Shown here: positions 8,001-8,717 of the stretch, one piece after another | Layout of the letters: each line of letters begins with the position of its first letter | Numbering within the stretch: the stretch's first letter is position 1 | NCBI GenBank assembly: GCA_008081325.1 | Contig: VMCO01000183.1 | Coordinates: forward strand, 1 to 8,717 | Direction of reading: 5' to 3' | DNA: 8,717 nucleotides | Source: Flavobacteriaceae bacterium | GTDB lineage: Bacteria > Bacteroidota > Bacteroidia > Flavobacteriales > Flavobacteriaceae | Program-made: the position numbers and the translations under genes | The notes under the pieces: generated by a model | The model's input: the letters and a program-made list of their open reading frames with translations, nothing else | Told to the model about the DNA's origin: nothing | Databases searched by the model: none

Positions 8001-8387
8001 GAGGTATTACTTGCACCTGTAAGTGGTACTATCGACTATCAAGTTACATCTGATGATGGTGTTCTTAATGTTCACTTATCGTCTGACAGTTCAATAACTA
8101 GTGGTCCATTTACTATTGAAACTATCTGTGGTGGATTATCTACTGAAGATAATAACATCCTTGATATGACAGTATACCCGAACCCAGTTGAAAATGGAAT
8201 GGTATCAATTCTTACACCAGTTGATGGTGAGAAGTTTATTGAGCTATATTCAGTAACTGGAAGAAAAGTATTAGAAACTTCTATTGTTGGAAATACACTA
8301 GATGTAAGTTCAATAACAAGCGGATTCTATATGCTTAAGGTAACTGTTGATGGACAGTCTAATGTATCTAAACTAGTTGTTAGATAG
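5073..8387 (+). CDS. Large multidomain T9SS-secreted protein (lamin-tail, E-set/CBM-like, DSYGDGWNGG repeats, CUB-like, type A sorting domain)
   Basis: 1104 residues. Residues 1-19 are a signal peptide, cleaved probably before Q20. Residues 26-205 are a beta domain starting DNWVGYMNVFDL, seen in secreted Bacteroidota proteins but without a name I can give. Residues 207-392 are a lamin-tail-like domain (FSEYAEGTSNNKYLEIYN). Residues 395-511 are an E-set starch-binding-like module with DDDGDG, strongly matching the first module of the neighbouring paralogue. Residues 515-632 are a related Cys-containing module (GAKEDISGQDCAD). Residues 637-813 are two tandem modules with GGSWP and DSYGDGWNGG. 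Residues 820-910 are an Ig-like domain (GDGHIHYMINDG). Residues 913-1019 are a CUB-like domain bounded by cysteines. Residues 1025-1104 are a T9SS type A sorting domain. No enzyme domain is visible, so a cell-surface or released binding/adhesin role is inferred. Acidic DxDGDG loops suggest calcium binding. Start: signal peptide directly follows the ATG, with no Shine-Dalgarno. It ends before its own terminator. Confidence 0.92.
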   Translation: MKQTLLLVLSLFVFNFTTAQNSVEASPSDNWVGYMNVFDLGGNYMFGSGWTVSDLQTVVDADGGTITLQPNFNAYNVEDAYWTNADGTGNKSMEASTFVEPGASFNGVDLTFSGTVSSNTLDDAYVASYFIKALDPGAGYADAFGGSKTFPLPASGEFSVTATAEELATGLIIQYGFNVVGVNANPADEAALGSVVVGNPVVSVPNVFFSEYAEGTSNNKYLEIYNATDEAVDLTQFAFPSVSNAQDDPNTYDFWNEFPEGASVAAGDVYVIGHPSADDAIAAESDHTFTYLSNGDDAFALVFGTADDYQMVDTVGQNFQDDDYADPGSAWDVAGVGQATKDHTLVRKSSVTSGNTDWAASAGTTAEDSEWVVLDLEDWTNLGSHEYGDEPSTPMITFNVDPSSYAGYVAGTSVPHVVGNFGDNGSGGTTWNPGAHPMTDDDGDGVWSLTMALEDGDYLYKYTLGNWDTQEFWNCENTCLSWDGSYWNRALTVAGADQTLDFVHWNQCAGQDPAVDVTITFEVCATNIEVGENGIYIGGGVMGGANALALTDDDGDGIWTGSAVVTPNNIGGKYTILNSPNDAGDWGAKEDISGQDCADPNANNDRTLPCVTEDTTITATFGDCSNASCEPVVEVNCTYEVAMVSGGSWPGEISWNITDASGAVVMSGDASSEAQMLEVAYGTYTLNMIDSYGDGWNGGIISVGGTEYTIEDGASGTADIVCEPFTCDYDVTMTDGGSWPAEISWSIADADGTVVLSGDADSAGLTLSVPEGAVYTLTLSDSYGDGWNGGILNIGGTEYTIDDGDTATFEITCTQDSGISSVEATVTGEYSGTAMFDFSMTNFTVGVAGEGDGHIHYMINDGDAVMLYETSLTLSNLPDGTHTLTAMVVDDAHQPIEGALSASVEFTIATLACDTEVSYDYGTGTGGGSTFDDNFTTGSASEIYSTTYNEGGSVTVNLGGTTEENWDWIYVTNGSGEVLLAPVSGTIDYQVTSDDGVLNVHLSSDSSITSGPFTIETICGGLSTEDNNILDMTVYPNPVENGMVSILTPVDGEKFIELYSVTGRKVLETSIVGNTLDVSSITSGFYMLKVTVDGQSNVSKLVVR
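6552..6580 (+). repeat. 29-bp segment identical (inverted) to 4452-4480
   Basis: Partner of the inverted repeat in the divergent paralogue. It encodes the same AGADQTLDF stretch near the end of the E-set module. Similarity continues on the right (VHWNQCAG) with a few, mostly synonymous, differences. Confidence 0.85.
6981..7511 (+). repeat. Two tandem coding repeats with a period of about 270 bp (DSYGDGWNGG modules)
   Basis: Unit 1 starts at the Cys codon 6981 and unit 2 at the Cys codon 7251. Matching landmarks are spaced 270-273 bp apart: GGSWP codons at 7008 and 7278, DSYGDGWNGG codons at 7140-7169 and 7413-7442. Each unit runs Cys-Thr/Asp-Tyr, GGSWPxEISW, a Val-rich strand with SGDA, the DSYGDGWNGG turn, GGTEYTI and a closing Cys. 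The differences are partly synonymous, so the copies are related by duplication but not brand new. Confidence 0.9.
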
Positions 8388-8410
8388 GTTATAAAATCCA
8401 TTAAATAAAG

Positions 8411-8448
8411 AAATGCCAGATAAGAATATTATCTGGCATTTTTTTTTG
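8411..8448 (+). terminator. Intrinsic terminator after the 1104-residue T9SS substrate gene
   Basis: A perfect 13-bp stem (8411-8423 with 8429-8441, core TGCCAGATAA/TTATCTGGCA) with a 5-nt loop is followed by a run of T to 8447. It begins 24 nt after the stop codon at 8387. The next gene on the same strand starts only 16 nt beyond the T run. Confidence 0.93.
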
Positions 8449-8463
8449 TTTAATTTTATTAAT

Positions 8464-8676
8464 ATGAAAGTTAATGTTAAATCTCCAGGAAGGGTCAATT
8501 TAATTGGTGAGCATACAGATTATAATGGAGGTTATGTTCTGCCATGCGCATTAAATTTATCAATTGAACTGGACATTGAAAAAACACATGAAAACTCCTT
8601 TGTTTCAACTGACTTAGGCTATTCAAGGTATTTTGATGGTAAATCAGAGGTTAAAAAAAGGAATAAGCAGTGGTAA
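8464..8676 (+). CDS. galK: Galactokinase, N-terminal fragment (frame breaks near the window end)
   Basis: The first 70 residues contain the galactokinase signature: PGRVNLIGEHTDYNGGYVLP at residues 8-27, which forms the sugar-binding segment at the N-terminus of this GHMP-superfamily kinase. Galactokinase phosphorylates galactose with ATP to galactose-1-phosphate in the cytoplasm, the entry to the Leloir pathway. A full enzyme has about 350-390 residues; here a TAA follows W70, and the glycine-rich ATP-binding motif is not reached. I chose the ATG at 8464 rather than an in-frame ATG at 8413. The latter lies inside the terminator stem and would add 17 residues (MPDKNIIWHFFLFNFIN) that do not look like galactokinase. 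There is no Shine-Dalgarno sequence. Family identity is strong; the stop is probably an artefact (see findings), and the real gene most likely continues beyond the window. Confidence 0.85.
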   Translation: MKVNVKSPGRVNLIGEHTDYNGGYVLPCALNLSIELDIEKTHENSFVSTDLGYSRYFDGKSEVKKRNKQW

Positions 8677-8717
8677 AAGTAGAGCCGGGGGGTAATTAAT
8701 TAGCTGAAGCAAATAAA
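8677..8717 (+). other. Probable continuation of galK with sequence errors or frame damage
   Basis: After the TAA, the original frame gives K, a stop, S, R, then G-V-I-N (8689-8700) and another stop. Skipping back by one base gives L-A-E-A-N-K (8700-8717). Galactokinases have W-x-x-Y-V-x-G-V-I/V at this place, with five residues between W and G, exactly the five codons between W70 and the Gly codon at 8689. So the coding signal appears to continue, disrupted by a few base errors and one missing base. This is inference from the family pattern. Confidence 0.55.

Noticed and set aside
8413..8463. In-frame upstream ATG that would extend galactokinase by 17 residues
   Set aside because: It lies within the terminator stem, and the added residues do not resemble the galactokinase N-terminus; the signature region follows naturally from the ATG at 8464.

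Overview
The window looks like a piece of a marine or otherwise free-living Bacteroidota (Flavobacteriia-type) genome. Four signs point that way: AT-rich DNA, two large secreted proteins ending in type IX secretion system (T9SS) sorting domains, signal peptides ending in Ala/Ser-Gln, and start codons mostly preceded by A/T-rich leaders without Shine-Dalgarno sequences. The genus cannot be fixed from the sequence alone.

Layout, left to right. (1) Positions 1-583, minus strand: the N-terminal 194 codons of a lipoprotein-like, PQQ-dependent sugar dehydrogenase of the L-sorbosone dehydrogenase type, cut by the window edge. (2) Positions 629-2290, plus strand, divergent from the first with only 45 bp between: a secreted M1-family (gluzincin) metallopeptidase with a complete zinc site. 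(3) A strong bidirectional terminator at 2312-2344 sits between two convergent genes. (4) Positions 2363-4813, minus strand: an 816-residue multidomain T9SS substrate. (5) A 259-bp AT-rich divergent intergenic region. (6) Positions 5073-8387, plus strand: a 1104-residue multidomain T9SS substrate that shares modules with the 816-residue protein. (7) A terminator at 8411-8448. (8) From 8464, plus strand: the start of a galactokinase gene whose reading frame breaks about 45 bp before the window end, most likely because of sequence errors at a contig end.

The centre of interest is the divergent pair at 2363-4813 and 5073-8387. Both proteins are mosaics of non-catalytic extracellular modules: E-set/starch-binding-like beta domains with acidic DDDGDG loops, lamin-tail-like domains, a CUB-like domain, and DSYGDGWNGG repeats. 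Each ends in a closely matching 80-residue T9SS C-terminal domain. I see no enzymatic domain in either. They are best read as surface or secreted binding/adhesion proteins related by duplication and module shuffling; the ligand is unknown. The flanking dehydrogenase, peptidase and galactokinase are compatible with an outer-surface, polymer-using lifestyle, but nothing in the sequence ties them into one pathway. No RNA genes, insertion sequences, CRISPR arrays or phage genes were seen, and there is no gene-free stretch over 300 bp.
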